Shown here in pieces: positions 7,809 through 15,939 of a DNA stretch of 64,000 nt. A model generated the notes under the pieces. That model saw nothing but the letters and a program-made list of their open reading frames with translations. It was not told the DNA's origin and searched no databases. The stretch spans positions 1 to 64,000 of the forward strand of contig NZ_BMTD01000029.1 in assembly GCF_014649495.1 (NCBI RefSeq). The letters are read 5' to 3'. How positions within the stretch are numbered: position 1 is the stretch's first letter; each line of letters starts with the position of its first letter. The position numbers and the translations under genes were made by a program. Source of the DNA: Streptomyces filipinensis (GTDB taxonomy: Bacteria; Actinomycetota; Actinomycetes; Streptomycetales; Streptomycetaceae).

Positions 7809-9326
7809 ATGGGGGAGAAGGTCGTGGCAGGGCAGTTCGACCTGTCCGATCGCCAGCGCTACCGCGAAAAGCTCCAGAAGTGCCTGACGGGACTGGAGCG
7901 ACTGCTGAGCGAGAAGCGATTCGACCGTCCCAAGAACCTCATGGGAGTCGAGATCGAGTTGAATCTCGCCGGGCCCGACGGCATGCCGAAAATGTTGAAC
8001 GGGCAGGTGCTGGAGCGTATCGCGAGCCGTGATTTCCAAACGGAACTCGCCATGTTCAACCTGGAAGTCAACATCGCCCCGCACCGGTTGGGCGGCCGGG
8101 TGTTCGACCGGCTCGCCGAGGAGCTGCGCACCTCGCTGGCCTACGCCGACCGCAAGGCCGGTGAGGTGGACGCCGGCATCGTCATGATCGGTATCCTGCC
8201 CACGCTCGACCGTGACGACCTGGTCTCCTCCAACCTCTCCGAGGTAGACCGCTACACGCTGCTCAACGACCAGATCGTGGCCGCGCGCGGCGAGGACTTC
8301 CGGGTCGACATCGAGGGCGTGGAACACCTCGTCTGCACCTCCAAGTCGATCGTTCCCGAGGCCGCGTGCACCTCCGTACAGCTGCACCTGCAGGTCACCC
8401 CGGCCCGGTTCGCGGACGTGTGGAACGCGGCGCAGGCGGCGAGCGCCGCACAGATCGCCGTCGGCGCCAACTCGCCGTTCCTGTTCGGTCACGAACTGTG
8501 GCGCGAGTCACGGCCACCGCTGTTCCTGCAGTCCACCGACACCCGCCCGCCCGAACTCCAGGCGCAGGGCGTACGGCCGCGCACCTGGTTCGGCGAGCGC
8601 TGGATCAGTTCGGCGTACGACCTGTTCGAGGAGAACCTGCGCTTCTTCCCCGCCCTGCTGCCGATCTGCGACGCCGAGGAGCCGCTGGACGTCGTGGCGG
8701 CGGGCGGCACACCGCGACTCGCGGAACTGGTGCTGCACAACGGCACGATCTACCGCTGGAACCGGCCCGTCTACGGCATCGCCGACGGCGTCCCGCACCT
8801 CAGGGTGGAGAACCGGGTGCTGCCGGCCGGGCCGACCATCACCGACGTGATCGCCAACGCGGCCTTCTACTACGGCCTGGTGCGCGCCCTGGCCGAGGAG
8901 TCCCGGCCGGTGTGGACCCGGCTGCCGTTCGCGGCGGCCGAGGCCAACTTCGACGCGGCGTGCCGGTACGGGATCGACGCCAGGTTCGTGTGGCCCCGGC
9001 GGGGGCGCTACGGCGGCACGGGCGAGGTGGACGCGGTCACCCTGGTCCGCGACGAGCTGCTGCCCCTGGCGTCGGCGGGACTGGACGCGTGGGGCGTGGA
9101 AGCGGCCGACCGTGATCTCTACCTGGGCGTCATCGAGGAGCGCTGCCGGCGCCGGGTGAACGGCGCGTCCTGGCAGGCGGCCACCTTCCACCGGGCGCTG
9201 GAGCTGGGGCTGAGCCGTGAGGCGGCGCTGGCCGCGACGACGAGGCGCTACGCCGAGCTCATGCATGTGGGGGAGCCGGTGCACACGTGGCCGGTGGGGT
9301 TGCCGGAAGCGGTGCCGCTCGGCTGA
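7809..9326 (+). CDS. Glutamate-cysteine ligase family protein
   Basis: A 505-residue enzyme of the carboxylate-amine/glutamate-cysteine ligase (GCS2-like) group, which joins an amine to the gamma-carboxylate of glutamate using ATP. The diagnostic MGVEIELNLAG near residues 38-48 provides the metal-binding Glu residues; LEVNIAPH, RVENRVLPAGPT and NGTIYRWNRPVYG are further conserved blocks. Actinomycetes make mycothiol rather than glutathione, so this may act in ergothioneine or another peptide pathway; the true substrate is not evident. The ATG at 7809 has GAGGAGGG eight bases upstream. It is monocistronic as far as can be seen. Confidence 0.82.
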   Translation: MGEKVVAGQFDLSDRQRYREKLQKCLTGLERLLSEKRFDRPKNLMGVEIELNLAGPDGMPKMLNGQVLERIASRDFQTELAMFNLEVNIAPHRLGGRVFDRLAEELRTSLAYADRKAGEVDAGIVMIGILPTLDRDDLVSSNLSEVDRYTLLNDQIVAARGEDFRVDIEGVEHLVCTSKSIVPEAACTSVQLHLQVTPARFADVWNAAQAASAAQIAVGANSPFLFGHELWRESRPPLFLQSTDTRPPELQAQGVRPRTWFGERWISSAYDLFEENLRFFPALLPICDAEEPLDVVAAGGTPRLAELVLHNGTIYRWNRPVYGIADGVPHLRVENRVLPAGPTITDVIANAAFYYGLVRALAEESRPVWTRLPFAAAEANFDAACRYGIDARFVWPRRGRYGGTGEVDAVTLVRDELLPLASAGLDAWGVEAADRDLYLGVIEERCRRRVNGASWQAATFHRALELGLSREAALAATTRRYAELMHVGEPVHTWPVGLPEAVPLG

Positions 9327-9350
9327 GGCCGTCGCCTTGGCCTGGTCCGG

Positions 9351-9401
9351 GCCCAGGCACCCCCGGGGCCCAGGCACCCCCGGGGCCCCGGCACGCCCGG
9401 G
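9351..9401. repeat. Three tandem copies of a 17-base GC-rich unit
   Basis: GCCCAGGCACCCCCGGG occurs at 9351-9367 and exactly again at 9368-9384, then with two changes at 9385-9401, followed by further degenerate C-rich copies to about 9440. It lies in the 354-base spacer after the ligase gene. The rest of the spacer shows no gene. Confidence 0.8.
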
Positions 9402-9680
9402 ACCCCGGCACCCCGGCGCCCCCGCCACCTCAGCGCCCCGCGTGCCCGACGGGTCCCGGCCGAGGTCCGGGCCGCTCGGTGCCCGGCAGGCCACACCGGT
9501 CCACGCTGCGCGCCGGCGTTGCCCATCGGGGCCGGTGGCCCGGGCGTCGTAGGGGCGCCGTCGTCGCCGACCGCCCTCGCGGCGGGCAAGAAGCGGGCGT
9601 GCGCTGCTCGCACAGGTGCGTCTGCGATCCTTGCGGGGCAGAGGTGGGTCCTGGGGCCCATGAGCCGACGGGAGGCAGGG

Positions 9681-10481
9681 GTGCAGGTGGAGGCTGACTC
9701 GGTGGCCGATCCGGGAGTGCGGGAGTGCGACCGGCGGCGGATCCTGCGGGACGAGACCCTGCTCGTCCTGGGGCTCTCGCTGGGCGCGAGCGGGGTCTCC
9801 GCGCTGATCAGCTTCATCGGCTCGGTCACCAAGCCGGGCGGTCTGAAGGACCAGGCCGCCACCCTCAACGCCTCGGCCGCGCCCGGCCGCCCCTGGCTGG
9901 ACCTCGCCTGGCAGCTGTTCGGCATCGCGACCGCGCTGGTCCCCGTCGCCCTGGTCGCCCACCTGCTCCTGCGCGAGGGCGGCAGCCTGCGCACCCTCGG
10001 CTTCGACCGCACCCGCCCCTGGCCCGACCTAGCCCGCGGCGCCGGCGTCGCGGCCGTGATCGGCAGCACCGGCATCGCCTTCTACCTGGCCGCCCGCGGC
10101 CTCGGCTTCAACCTCACGGTCGTCCCCGAGGCACTGCCGGACGTGTGGTGGAAGTACCCGGTGCTGGTCCTTTCCGCCCTGCAGAACGCCGTCCTCGAAG
10201 AGGTCATCGTCGTCGGCTATCTGCTGCGCAGACTGGGCCAGTTGGGCTGGACCCCGGGGACCGCGCTGGTCGCCAGCGCGGTCCTGCGCGGCTCGTACCA
10301 CCTCTACCAGGGCATCGGCGGCTTCCTCGGCAACATGATCATGGGTGTGGTGTTCGTGTACCTGTACCGCCGCTGGCGGCGGGTCGGCCCGCTGGTCGTC
10401 GCGCACTCCCTGCTCGACATCGGCGCTTTCGTCGGCTACGCCCTCCTCGCGGGCAGGGTCGGCTGGCTGCCTACGGCCTGA
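9681..10481 (+). CDS. CPBP family intramembrane metalloprotease-like protein
   Basis: A 266-residue membrane protein with about eight hydrophobic helices and the CPBP (Abi/CAAX protease-like) motifs: Glu-Glu in NAVLEEVIVVGYLLRRLG, the His of GSYHLYQGIGGFLGN, and HSLLDIGAF near the C-terminus. These residues bind the metal in type II CAAX proteases. The Arg normally three residues after the Glu pair is not in the usual place, which is common in this Streptomyces subgroup. The GTG at 9681 was chosen for its GGAGG at 9671-9675; an ATG at 9660 is also in frame. Possible roles are protein processing at the membrane; the substrate is unknown. Confidence 0.85.
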   Translation: MQVEADSVADPGVRECDRRRILRDETLLVLGLSLGASGVSALISFIGSVTKPGGLKDQAATLNASAAPGRPWLDLAWQLFGIATALVPVALVAHLLLREGGSLRTLGFDRTRPWPDLARGAGVAAVIGSTGIAFYLAARGLGFNLTVVPEALPDVWWKYPVLVLSALQNAVLEEVIVVGYLLRRLGQLGWTPGTALVASAVLRGSYHLYQGIGGFLGNMIMGVVFVYLYRRWRRVGPLVVAHSLLDIGAFVGYALLAGRVGWLPTA

Positions 10482-10574
10482 GCCCCGCGCCGGGCCGGTG
10501 GCACGGAGTGCCGCCCGTACCGCGTCAGGCCGTGGACGCGTGGCGACGGCCGCCCGCGCGGCGGGGGCGCCGGC

Positions 10575-11387
10575 TCACGCAAGCAGCTCGCCCTCGATGA
10601 CCGTCACCGCGCGGCCCGTGAGCAGGGTGCGCTCGCCGCGCAGGCCGGTGCGGACCAGCCCGGTACGGCGGGAGGCCTGCAGACCGGTCAGGTCGTCGCG
10701 GCCGAGGCGCGCGGACCAGTACGGGGCGAGCGCGGTGTGGGCGCTGCCGGTGACCGGGTCCTCGTCGATGCCGAGGTTCGGGAAGAAGCAGCGGGAGACG
10801 AAGTCGTAGCCGCGGGAGGCGTCGTCGGCGCGGGCGGTGGCGATGAGACCGCGCGACGCGTGGGCGCCTAGGGACTTGAAGTCCGGTGCGAGGCCGAGGA
10901 GGGTCTTCTCGTCGGCCAGTTCCAGCAGCAGGTCGCCGACGGCCGGGCCGGTGGTGGCGGCCGCGACCGGCGGCGCGCCGAGCGCCGCGGTGATCCCGGC
11001 GGGGATCTCGACCGGGGTGAGGGGGGCCGTCGGGAAGTCGAGGGTGATCGAGCCGTCCGCGGCGGGCTCGGCCGTGAGCACACCACTGCGGGTGGCGAAG
11101 CGCACCGGGCCCGGGTGGGCGCCCGTGGTGTGCAGGACGTGGGCCGTGGCGAGCGTGGCGTGACCGCACATCGCGACCTCGGCGACGGGCGTGAACCAGC
11201 GCAGCGCCCAGTCCGCCTCGCCGCCCTCGGGCAGCCGGTGCGCGAACGCCGTCTCGGCGTGGTTCACCTCCAGGGCGACGTTCTGGAGCCGGTCGTCGTC
11301 CGGGAAGACGTCGTCCAGGAGCAGGACTCCGGCCGGATTGCCGGCGAAGGGGCGGTCGGTGAAGGCGTCCACGATTCGAATGCGCAT
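10575..11387 (-). CDS. PhzF family isomerase/epimerase-like protein
   Basis: A 270-residue member of the PhzF fold (two pseudo-symmetric diaminopimelate-epimerase-like barrels). It starts MRIRIVDAFTDRPFAGNPAG, carries the catalytic Glu in VNHAETAF, the loop EVAMCGHATLATAHVL and the second-half motif EDPVTGSAH, so the active site is complete. PhzF of phenazine synthesis isomerises dihydro-hydroxyanthranilate, but most members are stand-alone with unknown substrates, and no phenazine genes are near. It is a single gene, convergent with the CPBP gene. Family call firm; reaction unknown. Confidence 0.92.
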   Translation of the reverse strand: MRIRIVDAFTDRPFAGNPAGVLLLDDVFPDDDRLQNVALEVNHAETAFAHRLPEGGEADWALRWFTPVAEVAMCGHATLATAHVLHTTGAHPGPVRFATRSGVLTAEPAADGSITLDFPTAPLTPVEIPAGITAALGAPPVAAATTGPAVGDLLLELADEKTLLGLAPDFKSLGAHASRGLIATARADDASRGYDFVSRCFFPNLGIDEDPVTGSAHTALAPYWSARLGRDDLTGLQASRRTGLVRTGLRGERTLLTGRAVTVIEGELLA

Positions 11388-11432
11388 GACGCCGACGCTA
11401 GTGGCGGAGCCGGACGCCGGCCCAAGGCCAAT

Positions 11433-11867
11433 TCAGGAGCTCTGGCATGCTTCCCGGACACCGGCGGCACGGCCCCGCGCCCACGGGGCCAGCTGGGCGA
11501 TGCCGAACGAGGCCTCCAGCACCAGGAACGGCCACAGTACGCCGGGCCCTCCGTGCGCCAGCGCGTATGCCTGCCACAAGGAGAACAGGGCGCGGGCGGT
11601 GCCGTCGAGGAGGCCGTGCAGGGGAAGCGGCCGTACGACGCGCAGCAGGGCCCAGACCAGCACCACCGAGCCCATCAGGTTGGCGTACAGGGTCTGCAGC
11701 GGGGTGAGCGCGGGCATGCCGCCGAGACCGAGCGCGTCGCCTCCGGCCGACAGCAGGCGGTGCACCAGCGCGTAGGTCCACGGTGTCGCGAAACCGGCCG
11801 TGACGATCAGGTCGTACCAGCCGCTCGTGCGGACAAGACGCAGATAGGCAGGGGTGACTGGGGACAT
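11433..11867 (-). CDS. Four-helix integral membrane protein under a MerR-type promoter
   Basis: A 144-residue hydrophobic protein with four predicted helices (WYDLIVTAGFATPWTYAL; QTLYANLMGSVVLVWALLRV; RALFSLWQAYALAHGGPG; WPFLVLEASFGIAQL). Loop lengths and the GWYDL opening suggest a small DoxX-like or similar membrane family, but this is not certain. GAGGAG sits before the ATG. It diverges from a MerR gene and its promoter region carries a dyad in a 19-20 base spacer, so it is the likely MerR target. Confidence 0.8.
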   Translation of the reverse strand: MSPVTPAYLRLVRTSGWYDLIVTAGFATPWTYALVHRLLSAGGDALGLGGMPALTPLQTLYANLMGSVVLVWALLRVVRPLPLHGLLDGTARALFSLWQAYALAHGGPGVLWPFLVLEASFGIAQLAPWARGRAAGVREACQSS

Positions 11868-11903
11868 CGGGACTCCTCGGGAGGGCTCGCTCGGGCGCCG
11901 CCC

Positions 11904-11935
11904 ACGCTAGACAGCGGAGTACGCTCCAAGGTCAA
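11904..11935 (-). promoter_or_regulatory. MerR-type promoter for the membrane protein gene
   Basis: On the minus strand TTGACC (11930-11935) and CTAGCG/TAGCGT (11904-11910) are separated by 19 or 20 bases, longer than the optimal 17, and the spacer contains the dyad GGAGCGTACTCC (11916-11927). This is the classic architecture of promoters activated by MerR proteins, which untwist an over-long spacer. The MerR gene starts 24 bases away in the opposite direction. Confidence 0.7.
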
Positions 11936-11958
11936 GTCGACCTGGTGGCGGGGGAGTC

Positions 11959-12318
11959 ATGCGCATCGGAGAACTGTCCGCGCGTACGGGGCTGTCGAAG
12001 GACACCCTTCGGTTCTACGAGAGGATCGGTCTGCTCGACGGCGACCGGCTGCCCAACGGCTACCGCGACTTCCCGCCGGAGACCGTGGTCTGGCTGCGGT
12101 ACGTCCGCACCGCACAGACGCTCGGTTTCACCCTGGCCGAGATCGGCCGGCACGGCGAGGAACTCCGCGATGCCCCCGACAGCGCCGCCGCACTGTCCGC
12201 CCTGTTCGAGGACAAGATCCGCGTCGTCGACGCGCGCATGGCGGAACTGACCGCGCTCCGCGCCGACCTGACGTCCCGCGTCGGCACCGGCTGCCCCCTG
12301 CGGGCTGACCGGACGTAG
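11959..12318 (+). CDS. MerR family transcriptional regulator
   Basis: A 119-residue regulator. Residues 1-70 are the winged MerR helix-turn-helix: MRIGELSARTGLSKDTLRFY, ERIGLLDGDRLPNGYRDF, then VVWLRYVRTAQTLGFTLAEI. A dimerisation helix follows (LFEDKIRVVDARMAELTALR). The short C-terminus ends GTGCPLRAD and has only one Cys, so metal sensing by a Cys pair is unlikely. GGGGAG precedes the ATG. It is divergent from the four-helix membrane protein and probably binds the dyad in that promoter. The inducer is unknown. Confidence 0.92.
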   Translation: MRIGELSARTGLSKDTLRFYERIGLLDGDRLPNGYRDFPPETVVWLRYVRTAQTLGFTLAEIGRHGEELRDAPDSAAALSALFEDKIRVVDARMAELTALRADLTSRVGTGCPLRADRT

Positions 12319-12600
12319 CGCCGGGAGGTCCGCGCGGCCGGACCGGCCGCGAGCGCGAGCGGCGGCGGACCGCGACGCCGTGAGGCTGCTCGCCACGGTC
12401 CATCTCGGGCGCGGCGTCCCCGCGGCCGACGCAGGTCGCGTGACGGCGCGCTCTCCCGCTACGCCGGGAGCCTGTACAACGGCCCGTCCCACCCGCGGTG
12501 ACCCACTGAAGTCGGCTCGGGTTCGCTGTCACAGACCTCCCTCGGACGACAAGGGTCGCCCTCCCTCGGGAAGGGCCTTGTCACGCGATCGGTCCCGATA
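12319..12600. other. Spacer between MerR and PadR genes
   Basis: No convincing gene or hairpin terminator was seen between the MerR stop and the PadR operator. A minus-strand open frame crossing this stretch (about 11932-12492) shadows the MerR gene and is not called. Confidence 0.4.
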
Positions 12601-12631
12601 TATCGTTGAGGCATCGCGAACGATACGCGAT
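12601..12631. promoter_or_regulatory. Overlapping inverted repeats, likely PadR operator
   Basis: TATCGTT (12601-12607) and AACGATA (12619-12625) form a perfect inverted repeat with an 11-base centre. A second perfect pair, ATCGCG (12613-12618) and CGCGAT (12626-12631), overlaps it. They lie 40-70 bases upstream of a padR start. PadR proteins usually repress their own promoters through such dyads. Confidence 0.65.
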
Positions 12632-12670
12632 GCAGACGTGACAGATCATCGATGGAATGGAGTGAGTGCG

Positions 12671-13297
12671 ATGCGTACCCACGGATTCGAGCGTGGACAC
12701 CGGCACGAGGGCCGCGGCCCGCGCGGCATGGGCGGCTTCGACGGGCGACGGGCCGCCTTCGGGCCCTTCGGTCCGGGGGGTCCGGGCTTCGGCCCGGGCG
12801 GACCCGGATTCGGTTCCGGTCCCTGGGGACCCCGCGGGCGCGGGGGCCCGAGGGGGCGGGCCCGGCGCGGTGATGTGCGGGCCTCGATCCTGGCCCTGCT
12901 GAAAGACCGCCCCATGCACGGTTACGAGATGATCCAGGAGATCGCCGAACGCAGCGGCGGCGCCTGGAAGCCTAGCCCCGGCTCGGTCTATCCCACGCTC
13001 CAGCTGCTGGAGGACGAGGGGCTGATCGCCAGTGAGAGCGAGGGCGGCAAGAAGCTGTTCACCCTCACCGAGGACGGGCGCGGTGTGGCCGAGGAGGGTC
13101 CGGACGCCCCCTGGGAGGAGGCCTCGCGCGGGGTCGACTGGGAGGCGCTCGGTGAGATCCGCCAGGCCGGCGTCGGTCTGATGGAGGCCTTCGGGCAGGT
13201 CTGGAAGACCGGCAGCAAGGAGCAGCGCGAAAAGGCGCTGGTCGTCATCAACGAAGCCCGCAAGAAGCTGTATCTGATCCTCGCCGACGAGCACTGA
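12671..13297 (+). CDS. PadR family transcriptional regulator with Gly/Arg/Pro-rich N-terminus
   Basis: A 208-residue regulator. Residues 1-63 are low-complexity, rich in Gly, Pro, Phe and Arg (for example FGPFGPGGPGFGPGG). The PadR winged helix-turn-helix follows at about 64-140: ASILALLKDRPMHGYEMIQE, then GSVYPTLQLLEDEGLI and KKLFTLTEDGR. A C-terminal helical part (EALGEIRQAGVGLMEAFGQV) would dimerise. The basic Gly-rich tail could aid non-specific DNA or nucleoid binding. GGAGTGAG precedes the ATG. Overlapping palindromes upstream suggest self-regulation. No target is visible next door, since the gene downstream is convergent. Confidence 0.9.
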   Translation: MRTHGFERGHRHEGRGPRGMGGFDGRRAAFGPFGPGGPGFGPGGPGFGSGPWGPRGRGGPRGRARRGDVRASILALLKDRPMHGYEMIQEIAERSGGAWKPSPGSVYPTLQLLEDEGLIASESEGGKKLFTLTEDGRGVAEEGPDAPWEEASRGVDWEALGEIRQAGVGLMEAFGQVWKTGSKEQREKALVVINEARKKLYLILADEH

Positions 13298-13330
13298 GGC
13301 CTGCGGGCACTGAGGCTCGCCGGCGGGTGA

Positions 13331-13362
13331 GGCGCCCCGCGTGGTGATCCGCGCGGGGCGCC
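13331..13362. terminator. Bidirectional hairpin terminator
   Basis: GGCGCCCCGCG and CGCGGGGCGCC form a perfect 11-pair stem with a 10-base loop between the convergent padR and SRPBCC genes. Confidence 0.8.
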
Positions 13363-13386
13363 TTCGTGCGCCCGGCCCGCCGGGGC

Positions 13387-13815
13387 TCAGGTGACCAGGC
13401 CGGCCAGCTTGCGCAGCGACTCGTTCAGCGCGGCCGTCGCCGAGTCCTTCAGCTTGCCCGCCATCAGCGACACCGCGGCTCCCGTGAACTCTCCGTCGAT
13501 ACGGACGGTCGTGGCGTCGCCGTCAGGGATGAGGGTGTAGCGGGTGGCGACCGTCACCGCCATCGGACCCTTGCCGCGGATGGCGAACACCCGCGCGGGC
13601 TCCAGCTCCTCGATGGTCCAGTCGACCTCGGCCGGGAAGCCCATCAGCTTCATGTTCTCCTGGAACGTCCCGCCCACGGCCGGAGCCTGCGGCCCGCCCT
13701 GCGGGAAGCCGGTGTGCGTGGCGTTCCACTCTCCGTACGACGACCAGTCGGTGAGCCGGGCCCACACCTTCTCGGCCGGCGCCTCGATGCGTGCCTCCGC
13801 GCTGACTTCGGCCAT
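13387..13815 (-). CDS. SRPBCC (polyketide cyclase/CoxG-like) family protein
   Basis: A 142-residue START-like fold protein. It opens with VSAEARIEAPAEKVWARLTD, has the typical W..YGEWNATHTGFP after strand one, a TWTIEEL-like strand VDWTIEELEPARVFAIRGKG, and a long C-terminal helix (AGKLKDSATAALNESLRKLA). The fold has a hydrophobic cavity for lipids or polyketides; many members are of unknown function. The ATG at 13815 is followed upstream by AAGAGGTGG, a good ribosome site. The upstream region has a TetR-like dyad. Ligand unknown. Confidence 0.88.
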   Translation of the reverse strand: MAEVSAEARIEAPAEKVWARLTDWSSYGEWNATHTGFPQGGPQAPAVGGTFQENMKLMGFPAEVDWTIEELEPARVFAIRGKGPMAVTVATRYTLIPDGDATTVRIDGEFTGAAVSLMAGKLKDSATAALNESLRKLAGLVT

Positions 13816-13891
13816 GCGACCACCTCTTCGGATCGGGCGTAGCGGGCTACGGTGTCGCGGAACGTAGCCGCAGGGGCGCGAACATTCAATA

Positions 13892-13906
13892 CTGATGAAC
13901 CGTCAG
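13892..13906. promoter_or_regulatory. TetR-like dyad upstream of SRPBCC gene
   Basis: CTGATGAACCGTCAG, with CTGA/TCAG arms in an AT-richer patch (TTCAATA precedes it), lies about 80 bases upstream of the SRPBCC start. Similar sequences are common before actinomycete lipid-metabolism genes. The binding regulator is not in this window as far as can be told. Confidence 0.35.
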
Positions 13907-14091
13907 GCGTGGTCGGGTCGTGGCGTGCGCGCGGCCTGCCCGGCGCGAGGCGGCGCCTGCCCTTGGGCCGGACCGGCCACGTCTCCTCCTTGAGGATGAG
14001 ATCCCGGTCGGCGATGTCCACTCTGCGTGGGACGCGAAGATGGTTCCGCTCGTGGATGCCCCGGCCTGCTGAGACTGATGGGGTAGGGGAT

Positions 14092-14670
14092 GTGCAACCC
14101 CGTACAGCCCGCTGGACCGCCCATGACGAGGCGGCCGCGCCCATGGACGACGATGCCGCGCTCGGTGCCGAGCTGGCGGCGGTGGTCGCCGGTGCCCGCC
14201 GCCGGGCCGTCCGGGACGGGGACCGGCAGACCGACACCGCCCATCTGCTGCACTCCCTCCTGGAACACGACCCCGAGGCCCGCGCCGCCGTCGGCGGGCC
14301 GCCGCAGCTCGCCCGGCTGCTCGGCTACCTCGTGCAGCGCAGCATCGGCTACGGACTGCGCTGGCAGGGCAGCGTGGAGGACTCCGGTGCGCTGGCCGTG
14401 GTCCCCGTCGCGGCCGTCCACGACGCCCGTGACCCCAGGGACACCGCCGGCTGGTCGCCCACCGCGGCCGCCGCACTGACCGACGCCCGCGAGCGCGCCC
14501 GGCTGCGCGGCGAGCCCCGCGTCCACGGCGTCGACCTCCTGGCCGCCCTCACCGCGGACCCGGAGTCCCGGGCCGCCGAGGTCCTGCGCCGCGCCGGCAT
14601 CCGTGACCTGGACACCCGGGCCGACGCGGGCGCGGGGGAGTACGCCGGCGACAGCGGCACGCCCTGCTGA
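14092..14670 (+). CDS. Clp repeat (Clp N) domain protein
   Basis: A 192-residue stand-alone Clp N-terminal domain protein without AAA+ modules. Two Clp repeats are visible: AAVVAGARRRAVRDGDRQTD followed by TAHLLHSLLEHDPEARA, and AALTDARERARLRGEPRVHG followed by VDLLAALTADPESRAAEVL. In ClpA/ClpC this domain binds substrates or adaptors; free-standing forms may act as adaptors or decoys. The GTG at 14092 has GGGGTAGGGG in front; an ATG at 14143 with GAGGCGG is an equally possible start giving 175 residues. Confidence 0.8.
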   Translation: MQPRTARWTAHDEAAAPMDDDAALGAELAAVVAGARRRAVRDGDRQTDTAHLLHSLLEHDPEARAAVGGPPQLARLLGYLVQRSIGYGLRWQGSVEDSGALAVVPVAAVHDARDPRDTAGWSPTAAAALTDARERARLRGEPRVHGVDLLAALTADPESRAAEVLRRAGIRDLDTRADAGAGEYAGDSGTPC

Positions 14671-14742
14671 GACGGTCCCGCACGTCCAGCCCCTGAGACA
14701 GGTGTCAACAGGGGTGACGCTCATGTCGTCGCCTGCCATCAT

Positions 14743-15747
14743 GTGCCGGTGCATACGTCAGACAGCAGTCAGGGCAGCCGCGGCAAGGGCGTCGGGCTCG
14801 GTCTCGCACTCGCCTCGGCGCTCGCCTTCGGCGGGTCCGGAGTGGCCGCCAAGCCGCTGATCGAGGCGGGACTCGACCCGCTCCACGTGGTCTGGCTGCG
14901 GGTGGCCGGCGCAGCCCTCGTCATGCTGCCGCTCGCCGTGCGGCACCGCGCGCTGCCGCGCCGCCGTCCCGCGCTGCTCGCCGGGTTCGGACTGCTCGCC
15001 GTGGCCGGGGTCCAGGCCTGTTACTTCGCCGCGCTCTCCCGGATCCCGGTGGGCGTGGCGCTGCTCGTCGAGTACCTGGCTCCGGCGCTGGTGCTGGGCT
15101 GGGTGCGGTTCGTGCAGCGGCGGCCCGTGACGCGCGCCGCCGCGCTCGGCGTCGTCCTCGCCGCCGGCGGCCTCGCCTGCGTGGTGGAGGTCTGGTCGGG
15201 GCTGAGCTTCGACGCCCTCGGCCTGCTGCTCGCCCTCGGCGCCGCGTGCTGCCAGGTCGGCTACTTCGTCCTGGCCGACCAGGGCAGCGACGCGGGCGAC
15301 GAGGCACCGGACCCGCTCGGTGTGATCGCCTACGGCCTGCTCGTCGGCGCCCTCGTCCTGACGGTCGTCGCCCGCCCCTGGAGCATGCGCTGGTCGGTGC
15401 TCACGGGCTCCGCGCATCTGAACGGCACCGCCGTACCGGCCCTCGCCCTGCTCGGCTGGATCGTGCTGGTCGCCACCGTCGTCGCCTACGTCACCGGTGT
15501 GCTCTCGGTGCGCCGGCTGTCCCCGCAGGTCGCCGGTGTCGTCGCCTGTCTGGAGGCGGTCATCGCGACCGTGCTGGCCTGGGTGCTGCTCGGCGAGCAC
15601 CTCTCGGCGCCGCAGGTCGCGGGCGGCGCGGTCGTCCTGGCCGGCGCCTTCATCGCCCAGTCCTCCGCCCCCGCCAGGGGTTCCGCCGAGCCGGTGGCCG
15701 CGGGCGGGGCCGAACGTGAGTTGTCGGCCCGCGGTACGGCCGCATAA
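14743..15747 (+). CDS. EamA family (DMT) transporter
   Basis: A 334-residue ten-helix drug/metabolite transporter made of two EamA repeats. Repeat one: GLGLALASALAFGGSGVAAK to AALGVVLAAGGLACVVEV. Repeat two: LGLLLALGAACCQVGYFVLA to QVAGGAVVLAGAFIAQSSA, including the conserved VACLEAVIATVLAWVLLGEH. Such proteins export amino acids, nucleosides or drugs. A GTG at 14743 is taken as start, with another in-frame GTG at 14749; the ribosome site is weak, so transcription may be close to leaderless. A second EamA gene follows 190 bases later in the same direction, preceded by a structured leader. Substrate unknown. Confidence 0.9.
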   Translation: MPVHTSDSSQGSRGKGVGLGLALASALAFGGSGVAAKPLIEAGLDPLHVVWLRVAGAALVMLPLAVRHRALPRRRPALLAGFGLLAVAGVQACYFAALSRIPVGVALLVEYLAPALVLGWVRFVQRRPVTRAAALGVVLAAGGLACVVEVWSGLSFDALGLLLALGAACCQVGYFVLADQGSDAGDEAPDPLGVIAYGLLVGALVLTVVARPWSMRWSVLTGSAHLNGTAVPALALLGWIVLVATVVAYVTGVLSVRRLSPQVAGVVACLEAVIATVLAWVLLGEHLSAPQVAGGAVVLAGAFIAQSSAPARGSAEPVAAGGAERELSARGTAA

Positions 15748-15939
15748 GGTCCCGGTCATGCCGTCGAACGCACTCGTCCTTCCGCCTCCGGCCGCCTGAG
15801 GCGGGCCTCCGGGACACCAGCCCTGCGCGGGAGCGCCGGGCCGGACGGTGCTGCCCGCAGATGAAGTCCGCGCGCCCCGCTGAAGCGGGCCGCCCTCGAA
15901 CTTCCGCACCCCTGGGTGCGTTCCTGCGGAGAGAATTCC
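15748..15939 (+). promoter_or_regulatory. Structured leader of the second EamA gene (candidate attenuator)
   Basis: This 192-base leader contains a 13-codon ORF (15758-15799), then GCCGCC-TGA-GGCGGGC overlapping its stop, CCCGCT-GA-AGCGGG at about 15877-15890, and CGCACCC-CT-GGGTGCG at 15906-15921. CTTCCGCA (15901-15908) can also pair with TGCGGAG (15925-15931), which contains part of the ribosome site GGAGAG (15928-15933). The two pairings exclude each other, as expected of an attenuator or translational switch. Pairings were found by eye; no known riboswitch was recognised. Confidence 0.45.
15758..15799 (+). CDS. Putative 13-residue leader peptide
   Basis: ATG-initiated ORF encoding MPSNALVLPPPAA, starting 11 bases after the stop of the first EamA gene and with AAGGT a few bases upstream. 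The three consecutive prolines near the end are the sort of sequence that slows ribosomes. A hairpin overlaps its stop codon. It may be translated to sense an antibiotic or amino acid and control the EamA gene downstream. Alternatively it is chance; a 13-codon ORF carries little statistical weight. Confidence 0.35.
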   Translation: MPSNALVLPPPAA

